Shown: positions 9,159 to 16,998 of the stretch, piece after piece | Layout of the letters: every line of letters begins with the position of its first letter | Numbering within the stretch: position 1 is the stretch's first letter | Assembly (NCBI RefSeq): GCF_011617465.1 | Contig: NZ_CP050153.1 | Location: 3,596,001-3,660,000, forward strand | Source: Brevibacterium pigmentatum | Lineage (GTDB): Bacteria; Actinomycetota; Actinomycetes; Actinomycetales; Brevibacteriaceae | DNA: 64,000 nucleotides | Direction of reading: 5' to 3' | Position numbers and translations under genes: made by a program | Notes under the pieces: generated by a model | The model's input: the letters and a program-made list of their open reading frames with translations, nothing else | Databases searched by the model: none | Told to the model about the DNA's origin: nothing

Positions 9159-10352
9159 ATGGACACACTACTGAATGCGGAAGAGCGCGATTTCGCGCAG
9201 CAGATGCGTCAGTTCTACCGCACGGAGATCCCTGAGGAACTCCGCCTCAAGGTCGCCACCGGCCAGGAGCTGACCAAGGACGACATGGTCACCTCGCAGC
9301 GGATCCTCAACCAGCACGGCTATGCCGTGCCGAACTGGCCGGTCGAATGGGGCGGCCAGGACTGGACCCCCGTGCAGCGTCACATCTGGCTCGAAGAGAT
9401 GCAGCTGGCCTGCGTTCCGCAGCCGCTGCCGTTCAACGTCTCCATGGTCGGTCCTGTCATCGCCACCTTCGGTTCGCAGGAGATCAAGGAGCGCTTCCTG
9501 CCCGCCACCGCGAACATCGACATCTGGTGGTCGCAGGGATTCTCCGAGCCCAACGCCGGTTCGGACCTCGCCTCCCTCAAGACCACCGCGGTGCGCAAGG
9601 GCGACAAGTACATCGTCAACGGCCAGAAGACCTGGACGACCCTGGGCCAGTACGGCGACTGGATCTTCAACCTCGTGCGCACCGATCCGGATGTGAAGAA
9701 GCAGGCCGGCATCTCGTTCCTGCTCATCGACATGAAGACTCCCGGCGTCACCGTCCGTCCGATCCAGCTCATCGACGGCGGCCATGAGGTCAACGAAATC
9801 TTCTTCGACAATGTCGAGGTGCCCGTTGAGAACCTCGTCGGCGAAGAGAACAAGGGCTGGACGTACGCGAAGTTCCTCCTCGGCAACGAGCGCACCGGAA
9901 TCGCCCGCATCGGCGGCTCGAAGGTCAACCTCGCCCGCGCCAAGGCCTATGCCGCGGTGACGAAGACCGCTCGCGGCACACTGCTCGACGATCCTCTGTT
10001 CTCCGCTCGTCTGACGAAGATCGAAGCCGAACTCACCGCGCTCGAGATGACCCAGCTGAGGATCCTCTCGACCCAGGCCGCCGGATCCGACAAGCCGGAT
10101 CCGCGCTCCTCGGTGCTCAAGCTCAAGGGCTCGCAGCTGCAGGAGGACATCTCCGAACTCCTCGTCGACGTGCTCGGCCCGCAGGGCCTCGACTTCGTCT
10201 CCGACCGCGTACAGGGTCAGGGTCTGTCCGACCTGCCCAACGGCGCCGTCGATGCGCTGCCCGCCTACTTCAACACCCGCAAGGTCACCATCTACGGCGG
10301 TTCGTCAGAGGTGCAGCGCGGAATCATCTCGAAGGCACTGCTCGGTCTCTGA
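9159..10352 (+). CDS. Acyl-CoA dehydrogenase, large/catalytic subunit of a heteromeric pair
   Basis: A 397-residue flavoenzyme of usual length that oxidises acyl-CoA to 2-enoyl-CoA. FAD and substrate motifs are visible (WWSQGFSEPNAGSDLASL, QKTWTT). The usual C-terminal catalytic glutamate loop reads IYGGSSEVQR, with Gly where most family members have Glu. A Glu in LGNERTG near residue 244 is placed like the alternative base of isovaleryl-CoA-type enzymes and the FadE26/FadE28 type. This matches subunits that act as heterodimers, such as pimeloyl-CoA dehydrogenase PimC and steroid side-chain FadE proteins. AAGGAG stands 7 nt before the ATG. The gene 38 bp downstream is the presumed partner. 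Confidence 0.88.
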   Translation: MDTLLNAEERDFAQQMRQFYRTEIPEELRLKVATGQELTKDDMVTSQRILNQHGYAVPNWPVEWGGQDWTPVQRHIWLEEMQLACVPQPLPFNVSMVGPVIATFGSQEIKERFLPATANIDIWWSQGFSEPNAGSDLASLKTTAVRKGDKYIVNGQKTWTTLGQYGDWIFNLVRTDPDVKKQAGISFLLIDMKTPGVTVRPIQLIDGGHEVNEIFFDNVEVPVENLVGEENKGWTYAKFLLGNERTGIARIGGSKVNLARAKAYAAVTKTARGTLLDDPLFSARLTKIEAELTALEMTQLRILSTQAAGSDKPDPRSSVLKLKGSQLQEDISELLVDVLGPQGLDFVSDRVQGQGLSDLPNGAVDALPAYFNTRKVTIYGGSSEVQRGIISKALLGL

Positions 10353-10390
10353 GATACCGACGCTCATCCGATCTCCCAAGAAGGACAACC

Positions 10391-11536
10391 ATGGATCTTG
10401 AACTCAACGACATTCAGCAAGAACTCGCCAGCACACTGAACAAGTACCTGCGCACCGAGTACGACATCGCCAAGCGCGAAGAGATCCTTCGCAGCGAAGA
10501 GGGCATCTCCCGCGAGAAGTGGCAGGCGTTCGCCGAGATGGGACTGCTCGGTCTCGCAATCCCCGAGTCCTACGGCGGCGCGGACATGACCTTCAACGAG
10601 GTGGCCGTGGTCGCCGAGGCGTTCGGGCGCTCGCTCGTCCTCGAACCGTTCCTGGCGACTGCAGTCCTCGGCGCCAATGCCGTCCTGCTCGGCGGCAGCG
10701 AAGAGCAGAAGCAGGCCATCCTGCCTGGTGTGGCAGAGGGCCAGACCTTCCTCGCTCTCGCAGCGCTCGAGCCCGGACTGCGCTACGCCGTCGACGCCCC
10801 GCAGACTCAGGTCTCCGGTGCCGACGGCAGCTTCACCCTCACCGGTGAGAAGAACAACGTGCTCGGCGGAGACGTCGCCGACCACTTCGTCGTGACCGCT
10901 TCGCAGAACGGCGAACTGGGACTCTACCTCGTCGCCGCCGATGCCGAAGGTCTGACCCGAGTCGCTCAGCGCCAGGCCGATGGCTTGGGCAGCGCGAACC
11001 TCAAGCTCGACGGTGTCGCCGCTCAGCGCCTCGACGCCGCCGATGCCAACGCCGTCCTGTCCGAGGTCCTCGACCTGGGCAACGCTGCGATCATGGCCGA
11101 GGCCGTCGGTGCACTCGAAGCCTCGCTGACGATGACCGCCGAGTACCTGAAGACCCGTGAGCAGTTCGGTGCTCCGATCGGTGCGAACCAGGCTCTGCAG
11201 CACCGCGCCGCAGACGTCTACGCCGAGCTCGAGTACGCACGCAGCATGGCGCTGTACTCGCGTCTGGCCGTGACCTCCGAGGTCCCCGGGGCCGAGAAGG
11301 ACCGCCACCGCGACGTCATCGCTGCGAAGATCATCGTCGACCGGGCAGCTCGCAACATCAGCCAGGAATCGATCCAGATGCACGGCGGAATCGGCATGAC
11401 CATGGAATACCCCATCGGTCACTACGCCAAGCGCCTGACGGTCATGACCCGCACCTTCGACGACGCGGATTCGCTGACCGCGGAGCTCGCCGAACTGGGC
11501 GGACTCATCGAACCCCAGGCGGCCGACCTCAGCTGA
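10391..11536 (+). CDS. Acyl-CoA dehydrogenase, small/partner subunit
   Basis: A 381-residue acyl-CoA dehydrogenase paralogue, with AAGAAGG before the ATG. It keeps the C-terminal FAD-contact pattern YLKTREQFGAPIGANQALQH and the IQMHGGIGMTMEYPIGHY segment. It shows neither the usual catalytic Glu loop nor the NERTG glutamate of its neighbour, as expected for the non-catalytic half of an alpha2beta2 enzyme of the PimC/PimD or FadE pair type. It is co-transcribed with the upstream gene and followed by a very strong hairpin. The substrate is unknown; neighbours do not point to a complete steroid or pimelate pathway. Confidence 0.85.
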   Translation: MDLELNDIQQELASTLNKYLRTEYDIAKREEILRSEEGISREKWQAFAEMGLLGLAIPESYGGADMTFNEVAVVAEAFGRSLVLEPFLATAVLGANAVLLGGSEEQKQAILPGVAEGQTFLALAALEPGLRYAVDAPQTQVSGADGSFTLTGEKNNVLGGDVADHFVVTASQNGELGLYLVAADAEGLTRVAQRQADGLGSANLKLDGVAAQRLDAADANAVLSEVLDLGNAAIMAEAVGALEASLTMTAEYLKTREQFGAPIGANQALQHRAADVYAELEYARSMALYSRLAVTSEVPGAEKDRHRDVIAAKIIVDRAARNISQESIQMHGGIGMTMEYPIGHYAKRLTVMTRTFDDADSLTAELAELGGLIEPQAADLS

Positions 11537-11595
11537 GGCAGCGACCGAGTCGCTCCGGTTCCGCCGAGGACCCGAGCGACTCGGTCCGGCAGCAC

Positions 11596-11643
11596 AGAAG
11601 CGCCGAGGCGGCACGAAATCATTCGTGCCGCCTCGGCGCTTCT
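11596..11643. terminator. Strong bidirectional terminator hairpin
   Basis: A perfect 22-bp inverted repeat around a 4-base loop (ATCA), about 60 bp after the second dehydrogenase gene and ending in TCTT. The stem contains the genome-wide GCCGAGGCGG motif. It lies between convergent genes and so probably ends both transcripts. Confidence 0.85.
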
Positions 11644-11762
11644 TCGTGTCCGCTTCGCACGGTCAGCATCGTCCGTGTCTACTCCGCCCAACCCTGGCGA
11701 AGGTACAGCACCTTCGGCACCTCACCCACCGGCTGATACGCTGCTGCGCCCGGCGGAGTTGG

Positions 11763-11822
11763 ATTGTGGGGTCGATCCACGGTGATTTCCGCGCTCAGAA
11801 CACGGTGGATCGACCCAACAAT
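11763..11822. repeat. 60-bp dispersed palindrome, copy 1
   Basis: The left arm reads ATTGTGGGGTCGATCCACGG and the right arm ends GGTGGATCGACCCAACAAT, around a less conserved middle. A copy of identical length lies at 48189-48248. Most differences are in the centre, while the outer arms are nearly unchanged. This looks like a REP/MITE-like intergenic palindrome. It sits between convergent genes in a 359-bp gap that otherwise holds only the terminator. Confidence 0.75.
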
Positions 11823-11895
11823 GACGTCAACCGCACCTGCCCGAGGAGGCCACAGCTTCCTCGGCGCGGGCAGCACCTCCGCCCCGACGAAACCG

Positions 11896-12525
11896 TCAGT
11901 TCACGGGCTGGTCGTACACGTGGCGGCGGATCCAGGAGTGCATGGTGATCGCGGCGGCGGCTGCGGCGTTCATCGACCTCGTCGAACCATATTGCGCGAT
12001 CGAGAGCACGTCACGGCTCGCCTGATGCGCTTCCTCACTCAGCCCCGGTCCTTCCTGGCCGAACAGGAGCAGGCAGCGCTTGGGCAGGTCGTAGGTTTCC
12101 AAAGGCACGGAGTCCGGGAAGTTGTCGATGCCCAGCAGCGGCACGTCGTTCTCGGCGCACCAGCTGAGCAGGTCGTCCACGCTCGGATGGTGGATGACGT
12201 GCTGGTACTTGTCGGTGACCATCGCTCCGCGCCGGTTCCAGCGGCGTTTGCCGACGATGTGCACGGCTGCGGCGTTGAACGCGTTGGCGGTGCGCACGAC
12301 CGAACCGATGTTGAGGTCGTGCTGCCAGTTCTCGACTCCGACATGGAAGTCGTGCCGCGAGGCATCGAGGTCGGCCACGATCGCATCGTGCTTCCAATAC
12401 CGATACCGATCGACGACATTGCGCCGATCACCCTCAGCCAGCAGCTCCGGATCGAAGTGCTCTTCCACAGGCCAGGGGCCGGTCCACGGACCGACCCCCA
12501 CCTGCGGTTCAGCGCTTTCGGTCAC
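11896..12525 (-). CDS. TrmH/SpoU-family tRNA/rRNA 2'-O-methyltransferase
   Basis: A 209-residue SPOUT-fold methyltransferase that transfers a methyl group from S-adenosylmethionine to a ribose 2'-OH in RNA. All three family motifs are present in order: NIGSVVRTANAF, LLFGQEGPGLS and a C-terminal IAQYGSTRSMNAAAAAAI, which forms the knotted cofactor pocket. The GTG start overlaps the stop of the ABC permease gene (GTGA), so it is translationally coupled to it. The RNA target cannot be read from sequence. Confidence 0.88.
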   Translation of the reverse strand: MTESAEPQVGVGPWTGPWPVEEHFDPELLAEGDRRNVVDRYRYWKHDAIVADLDASRHDFHVGVENWQHDLNIGSVVRTANAFNAAAVHIVGKRRWNRRGAMVTDKYQHVIHHPSVDDLLSWCAENDVPLLGIDNFPDSVPLETYDLPKRCLLLFGQEGPGLSEEAHQASRDVLSIAQYGSTRSMNAAAAAAITMHSWIRRHVYDQPVN

Positions 12526-14204
12526 TTGTCGTCGCGGGAATCATCCGCCGACTTCGCGTCCTCTTCGTCTTTCGCCTTCACATTCGACTTCTTCGCCGAG
12601 GCGGCCTTCGACTTCCCGTCGACCGCTGAGTTCGCGTCCTCGTCCGAGTCGACATCGTCCGAATCCGCGTCATCCGCGTCCGAGTCCGAATCATCCGCAG
12701 CCGAGTCCGATTTCGCGGAGCCCTTCGCCGAGGTGGCGGCACCGACCTTCTGCGCGCGCTTGCTCATCTTCACGGTCTTGCCGCCGCGTCCGCCTCCGGA
12801 CAGCACCGAGCGCACGTACGCACCCGAGGCCAGAGCGTGGAGGATGACGGCGAGGACGAGAGCGATGCCGGCGGCGACGAGGCCTTCCCACCAATCGGTC
12901 TGACCGGCGAAGGAGCGGCCGGCGATGCCCAGCGGCGAGGTGAACGGCGTCCACGACAGCACCTTCGCGACGGTGCCCGTGGGGCCGATGAGGACCGGGG
13001 CGAAGAAGCCCGCCACAGTGATGACGCCGATGATCGCGAGGAAGGTGGCACGTGCCTTGGACCCGACGACGGTCGATGCCCAGACCAGCAGCGCGAACAC
13101 CGACCAGGCGGTCAGCAGCAGAGCCAGAGCGAACCAGCCGAGGCCCGGCAGCATGGCGAAGGCCAGGGACGTCTTGCCCGACAGCGAGAGTCCCAATTCG
13201 GTGATGACGGCCGCTACGACGAGGTGGACGATGACCAGGGTCAGCATGCCGGTGATCCGGCCCGAGGCAGAGGCACGCGGCGGAATCGTGGCCGCGATGA
13301 TCTCGGTGATCCGGTTGCGCTTCTCCAGGCGCAGGTTCTGGTACAGCGCGGTGCCCAGAGTGGCGACGACGAGGAGCGAGAGTGCGACCATTCCCCACAG
13401 CAGCGGAGTGGCCACCTCGCTGTCGACTGCCGGAGTTTCGAGCAACGTGGCCTCGGTCTTCGGCGCGAGCTTTTCGAGCAGGGCGTCGGGCTGTTTGTCC
13501 AGCGCAATGATCGTCGGCTGCCCCTGACCGCTCGGGTCCTGGATGAACGCGGCATCGACCTTGCCCTCACGCACGAGCTTCTCAGCCGCCGGCGCGTCCT
13601 TCGCGTCGGTGATCTTCACACCGAGCTGCTGCTCGTACATCGCCGCCTGCTCGCCGACTCCGACCATCGCCATGGTCGGTGTTCCGGAGTCCTTCTGCAC
13701 GTCGGCGACGATTCCGGAGATGATGGCGGCCAGCACGCCGAGGATGACCACGGCGGCCGTGACCAGGAAGTACGGGCTGCGCATGGCCGTGGTGCTCTCG
13801 CGGTTCGACACGAGCCATGCGGCCTGGCGGTTGCCGACATCGACGAATTCCGAGACCAGGCCGGTCTCCGGCAGTTCGTCAGGGTCGGGGGTGTCCTCGG
13901 CCAGTTCGAAGGGAACATCGTCGAGGCCGTCGGTGGCGTCGGACTCATCAGTGTCCTTCGCAACTGAGCCCTTTGCTGCCGCGCTCTTCGCGGCCGATTT
14001 CTTCTTCGCCGAGGCGGCCGATCCCTTGGTCGCACCGGTCGCGGTCGCGTCGTCGTCCGACTCGACCTCGTCGGCAGCGGTCTCGTCTTCGATCACATCG
14101 TCATCGACGGGCACACCGAGGTCGTCGATGCCTTCGCCGGCCGTGCCCTTGGACACGAGCGGTTCCGGGGACTCGTCGTTCGCACCGTTGTCTTTGCGCG
14201 CCAT
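12522..14204 (-). CDS. ABC-2 type transporter permease with long acidic tails
   Basis: A 560-residue membrane protein. After about 135 charged, low-complexity residues come a first membrane helix (near 148-172), a large extracellular-type domain, then five more helices between about 285 and 485. This is the NatB/YhaP-like ABC-2 arrangement of one helix, a soluble loop, then a helix bundle. The last roughly 80 residues are very rich in Ser, Asp, Ala and Lys. The ATG overlaps the ATPase stop by one base (TAATG) with AGGAGG upstream, so it is co-translated with the ATPase. An exporter function is likely; the substrate is unknown. Confidence 0.8.
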   Translation of the reverse strand: MARKDNGANDESPEPLVSKGTAGEGIDDLGVPVDDDVIEDETAADEVESDDDATATGATKGSAASAKKKSAAKSAAAKGSVAKDTDESDATDGLDDVPFELAEDTPDPDELPETGLVSEFVDVGNRQAAWLVSNRESTTAMRSPYFLVTAAVVILGVLAAIISGIVADVQKDSGTPTMAMVGVGEQAAMYEQQLGVKITDAKDAPAAEKLVREGKVDAAFIQDPSGQGQPTIIALDKQPDALLEKLAPKTEATLLETPAVDSEVATPLLWGMVALSLLVVATLGTALYQNLRLEKRNRITEIIAATIPPRASASGRITGMLTLVIVHLVVAAVITELGLSLSGKTSLAFAMLPGLGWFALALLLTAWSVFALLVWASTVVGSKARATFLAIIGVITVAGFFAPVLIGPTGTVAKVLSWTPFTSPLGIAGRSFAGQTDWWEGLVAAGIALVLAVILHALASGAYVRSVLSGGGRGGKTVKMSKRAQKVGAATSAKGSAKSDSAADDSDSDADDADSDDVDSDEDANSAVDGKSKAASAKKSNVKAKDEEDAKSADDSRDDK

Positions 14205-15079
14205 TACAGAGCCTCCTTGTACTGCTCGGCCAGTGTCGGGCGGACACTTTCGAAGTTCTTCACATTCTTCAGCTCGGCCACGGCAGCGGCGGCTGCCTTC
14301 GCATCGTTCGCGTGGAAGCTCACGCCCTCGTGTCCGGCGGTCTTCACGTCGCTGATTCCCGTCCGGGACTTCAGCGCCGAGGAAGCCACCTCGGTGTCGG
14401 TCGTCTCGACTCGGTAGTGCGGATCGCCGAGCAGCTTCTCGACGCTGCCCTTGGCAGTCACCTTGCCCTGGCCCAGAATGACGACGTCGTCGGCGAAGGT
14501 CTGTGCGGCCTCCCAGTCGTCGGTGGCCAGGATGACGGGCACTCCCGATGATGCGTGGGCCCGCAGAAGGGACGTGACCAGGCGCAGCGAAGCCGCGTCG
14601 AGGCCGGCGAAGGCATCGTCGATGACGACGACGTCCGGGTCGGCGGCCAGTGTCGCGGCGATGTCGACGCGGGCGATCTCGGCTCCGGAGAGGTTCTTCA
14701 GCGGAGCGTAGCCGCGGTCGGCCAGCTCGAGGTGGCCGAGAAGCGTCAGCGCGTTCCGTTCGGCCGCGCCCAGGGTGATCCCGTGCAGGCGGGCGAGGTA
14801 GACGATCTGGTCGAGGACGCGCATGTTCGGGTATCCGCCGCGTTCGGCGGGCAGATAGCCGAAGTTCTGTCGGTCGCCGAAGTCGAGTTCGAAGTCCTCG
14901 AGTTCGATGGTGCCCTCATCAGCGGCGATGAGGCCCATGATGATGCGCACCAGTTCGGTGCGGCCCGCCGAGCGGGTTCCCACGATTGCGGTGATCCGGC
15001 CCGCCTCGGCGGTGAAACTCACCTCGTCCAGATATGTCCGCTTCCCTTTGCGCAGGGAAACCTCTTTCAGTGTGAGCAC
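14204..15079 (-). CDS. ABC transporter ATP-binding protein with degenerate catalytic motifs
   Basis: A 291-residue ABC ATPase-like subunit encoded just before its permease. The fold signals are in order, but key residues deviate. Walker A reads GTRSAGRT (34-41), with Ser for a conserved Gly and Arg for the ATP-binding Lys. The signature is LSGAE (130-134). Walker B ends IDD, with Asp at 155 for the catalytic Glu, and the switch histidine region reads ATDDWE with no His. It may bind but not efficiently hydrolyse ATP, or use unusual chemistry. The GTG start has AAGGAT upstream. The residue differences are seen directly; loss of activity is inferred. Confidence 0.82.
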   Translation of the reverse strand: MLTLKEVSLRKGKRTYLDEVSFTAEAGRITAIVGTRSAGRTELVRIIMGLIAADEGTIELEDFELDFGDRQNFGYLPAERGGYPNMRVLDQIVYLARLHGITLGAAERNALTLLGHLELADRGYAPLKNLSGAEIARVDIAATLAADPDVVVIDDAFAGLDAASLRLVTSLLRAHASSGVPVILATDDWEAAQTFADDVVILGQGKVTAKGSVEKLLGDPHYRVETTDTEVASSALKSRTGISDVKTAGHEGVSFHANDAKAAAAAVAELKNVKNFESVRPTLAEQYKEAL

Positions 15080-15129
15080 GCGTCATCCTTTACATCAAAC
15101 AGTTCTTGGGGAGTGTCTCATCTATCGTG

Positions 15130-15152
15130 TTGAAATAAGAGACTTGTTTCAA
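15130..15152. promoter_or_regulatory. TTGAAA/TTTCAA dyad upstream of the ABC operon
   Basis: A short inverted repeat, TTGAAA (15130-15135) and TTTCAA (15147-15152), lies 51-73 bp upstream of the ATPase GTG in an AT-rich patch. It could be an operator or overlap the -35 region. Support is positional only. Confidence 0.3.
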
Positions 15153-15259
15153 ACCACGTCCTCGATTTCGACAGAATTGCCAGTCGAGTCCCAGGTCGTG
15201 ATCGGTGAGCCGATTTCGTCGAGGCGGCACCGTGCAGGCCCACCTCGCCGAGGCGGAGC

Positions 15260-15826
15260 TCAGTCGAGTCCGAGATCCGCGGTCGTCAGCGCGGTCAGGT
15301 ACGGAATTCCCGTCGCTTCGACCCGTTCCTTGGCGCCGGTGTCGCGGTCCATGACCACGGCCACCGCGACCACCTCGGCGCCGGCTTCCTTGAGCGCGTC
15401 AACCGCGGTCAGCACGGAACCGCCTGTGGTCGAGGTGTCCTCGACGGCGACGACGCGCTTGCCGGCGACATCGGGGCCTTCGACGCGACGCGACATTCCG
15501 TGCTTCTTCGCCTCCTTGCGCACGACGAAGGAGTCGAGCGGAGTGCCGCGGACGACCGACCGGTGCATGACTGCGGTGCCGACCGGGTCGGCGCCCATGG
15601 TCAGGCCGCCGACGGCATCGACCTTGTCGAGCAGATCATGGGCCTCGAGGAGATCAAGGACGACGTCGCCGACGAGCGGTGCCGAGCGATGGTCGAGGGT
15701 GACTCGACGCAGATCGAGGTAGTAATCGGCCTCCTTGCCGGAGGAGAGGGTCACTCTGCCGCGCACCACGGCGAGTTCGTCGATGAGGTCGAGCAGTTGT
15801 CGGCGAGTGTCAGCGCTGTCGGTCAT
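15260..15826 (-). CDS. pyrE: Orotate phosphoribosyltransferase
   Basis: A 188-residue enzyme that joins orotate to PRPP to give orotidine 5'-phosphate, the fifth step of UMP synthesis. The PRPP-binding loop VVAVEDTSTTGGSV is clear. Also present are the N-terminal GRVTLSSGKEADYYLDLR substrate segment and the RKEAKKHG catalytic-loop segment. Length is typical of actinobacterial PyrE. A TAGACT box ends seven bases before the ATG and no good Shine-Dalgarno is spaced correctly, so the message is probably leaderless. No other pyrimidine genes are nearby. Confidence 0.93.
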   Translation of the reverse strand: MTDSADTRRQLLDLIDELAVVRGRVTLSSGKEADYYLDLRRVTLDHRSAPLVGDVVLDLLEAHDLLDKVDAVGGLTMGADPVGTAVMHRSVVRGTPLDSFVVRKEAKKHGMSRRVEGPDVAGKRVVAVEDTSTTGGSVLTAVDALKEAGAEVVAVAVVMDRDTGAKERVEATGIPYLTALTTADLGLD

Positions 15827-15833
15827 GAACTCC

Positions 15834-15839
15834 AGTCTA
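15834..15839 (-). promoter_or_regulatory. -10 box for leaderless pyrE
   Basis: On the minus strand TAGACT lies seven bases before the pyrE ATG, which would place transcription start at or next to the initiation codon. Confidence 0.55.
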
Positions 15840-16193
15840 CTGGGCGGTCGGCACGCGGCCGTTCAGCCCCATCTCAGTGACTGCGGGGGCACTCAGTGAC
15901 AGTAGGGCCGTCCGGCGAGTGGCCGCGGGCACCTCCGCTCCGCGACCGCGGACATCTCTTCTCTGCGACCGCGGGATTGTTCCCTGAGAGTCCGCGTTCG
16001 TATACGGTTCTCGCCTCCAGTCTCATGTGCGCGATCCGCCGAAGAGGTGCGTGAGGATCCGGACGGCCCTGCGTCCGTACAGATGTCATAAAGAATCAAC
16101 GAGACTTGGCACTTACCCTGCATTTCGGAGGTACAGTGGCAACAGAACCGTGCAACCCGGCCGGTCAACAGTCTTAGAAGGGACGTGAGCAAC
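15840..16193. other. Intergenic region between pyrE and the GlsB-like gene
   Basis: No gene is supported here. It contains two near-copies of CTSYGCGACCGCGG (about 15930-15980) and an AT-richer stretch from about 16080 that probably carries the promoter of the downstream stress gene. I could not assign -35/-10 boxes confidently. Confidence 0.4.
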
Positions 16194-16466
16194 ATGGGTT
16201 TCATCGCATATCTCATCCTCGGACTCATTGCCGGAGCCATCGCCAAGGCGATCCTGCCCGGCAAACAGGGCGGCGGCTTCATCGCCACGCTCATCCTCGG
16301 CGTCATCGGAGCCATGCTCGGCGGTTGGCTCGGCGGCATGATCTTCGGTGTCCAGATGGACAAGTTCTTCTCGCTGTCGTCGTGGCTGTGTGCGATCGGC
16401 GGCTCGCTGATCGTGCTCATCGTCTGGGGTCTCATCACCGGACGCTCGAAGAGCAAGGCCGACTGA
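16194..16466 (+). CDS. GlsB/YeaQ/YmgE-family stress membrane protein
   Basis: About 90 residues with three hydrophobic, glycine-rich segments: GFIAYLILGLIAGAIAKAIL, a central FIATLILGVIGAMLGGWLGG, and WLCAIGGSLIVLIVWGLI. This is the transglycosylase-associated/YeaQ family of small inner-membrane proteins linked to acid and general stress. The frame also has a GTG at 16185, but AGAAGGG lies only two bases before it and eleven before the ATG at 16194, so the ATG is preferred. The Asp23/AmaP-type genes downstream suit an envelope-stress role. Confidence 0.85.
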   Translation: MGFIAYLILGLIAGAIAKAILPGKQGGGFIATLILGVIGAMLGGWLGGMIFGVQMDKFFSLSSWLCAIGGSLIVLIVWGLITGRSKSKAD

Positions 16467-16481
16467 GCGCCACCGGCAACG

Positions 16482-16539
16482 GCCCAGAAAAAGGCGTGTA
16501 GCCCGTGTTTGAACATGGGCTACACGCCTTTTTCTGGGC
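16482..16539. terminator. Terminator-like palindrome with conserved loop, family member 1
   Basis: Perfect 23-bp arms (GCCCAGAAAAAGGCGTGTAG + CCC and its complement) flank a 12-base loop GTGTTTGAACAT that is itself nearly self-complementary. The right arm carries a TTTTT run. The loop and flanking GCCC/GGGC recur at 33321-33378 and 39138-39199. It ends the GlsB-like transcript. Confidence 0.85.
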
Positions 16540-16606
16540 TATTCGCGTTCTATCCTCCACTGCGGGCAGCAGTGAGCCGCGACTGACCCCGCGGGGCGGA
16601 CGGGTT

Positions 16607-16786
16607 TCAGCGGCTGCGGCTGACGACCCGGACGTCGATGTCGATCTCCCCGACGGGCCCGTCGACCGCGGCTCGCAAGTCGACGGCGATGACGGCGAAG
16701 AGCTCATCGACGATCTCGGTCACTGGTCGGCTGTCGTCGAGGTGCGCATCGACACGGACATGGAGATCCTCACCCGTCCGTGGACG
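16607..16786 (-). pseudogene. Asp23/AmaP-like C-terminal fragment on the minus strand
   Basis: An open stretch of 59 codons with actinobacterial codon usage ends at TGA 16607-16609, and an in-frame stop lies just upstream at about 16787-16789. The translation contains LHVRVDAHLDDSRPVTEIV and finishes GEIDIDVRVVSRSR, matching the alternating beta-strand and helix C-terminal half of Asp23-type domains. No start codon is available, so it cannot be an intact gene. It abuts, head to head, a plus-strand Asp23-like fragment. Likely a remnant left by a deletion or rearrangement. Confidence 0.5.
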
Positions 16787-16998
16787 TCACCCGGTCCGGA
16801 CGCAGCTGCACGCTCGCCGTCCAGCTGGGCCTGGCCTACCCCACCCCCATCGCCGAGGCGACCGAACACGTCCGCTCCACGCTGAGCACCGAAGTCGAAC
16901 GCCTCACCGGTGTCACCGTCCGTCAGGTCGACATCAGCGTGCGGTGGCTCGCCCCGGAATCCTCCGGTGCGAATCGAGGAAGGAATCGCCTGCAATGA
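16780..16998 (+). CDS. Asp23/Gls24-like protein, N-terminally truncated
   Basis: A 72-residue frame from GTG 16780 reading DVTRSGRSCTLAVQLGLAYP and later GVTVRQVDISVRWL, the C-terminal half of the Asp23/Gls24 alkaline-shock domain. Its stop overlaps the next gene's ATG (ATGA), the usual arrangement of an intact operon. The first half of the domain (about 50 residues) is missing: the frame is closed upstream by a stop at 16690 and that DNA codes on the other strand instead. There is only weak GGAG support for the start. It may be a decayed gene or a short functional protein. Confidence 0.55.
   Translation: MDVTRSGRSCTLAVQLGLAYPTPIAEATEHVRSTLSTEVERLTGVTVRQVDISVRWLAPESSGANRGRNRLQ

Noticed and set aside
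8857-9168. N-terminal extension of the first LAL regulator to ATG 9168
   Set aside because: It would translate the AT-rich promoter region with its palindrome and overlap the start of the divergent dehydrogenase gene.
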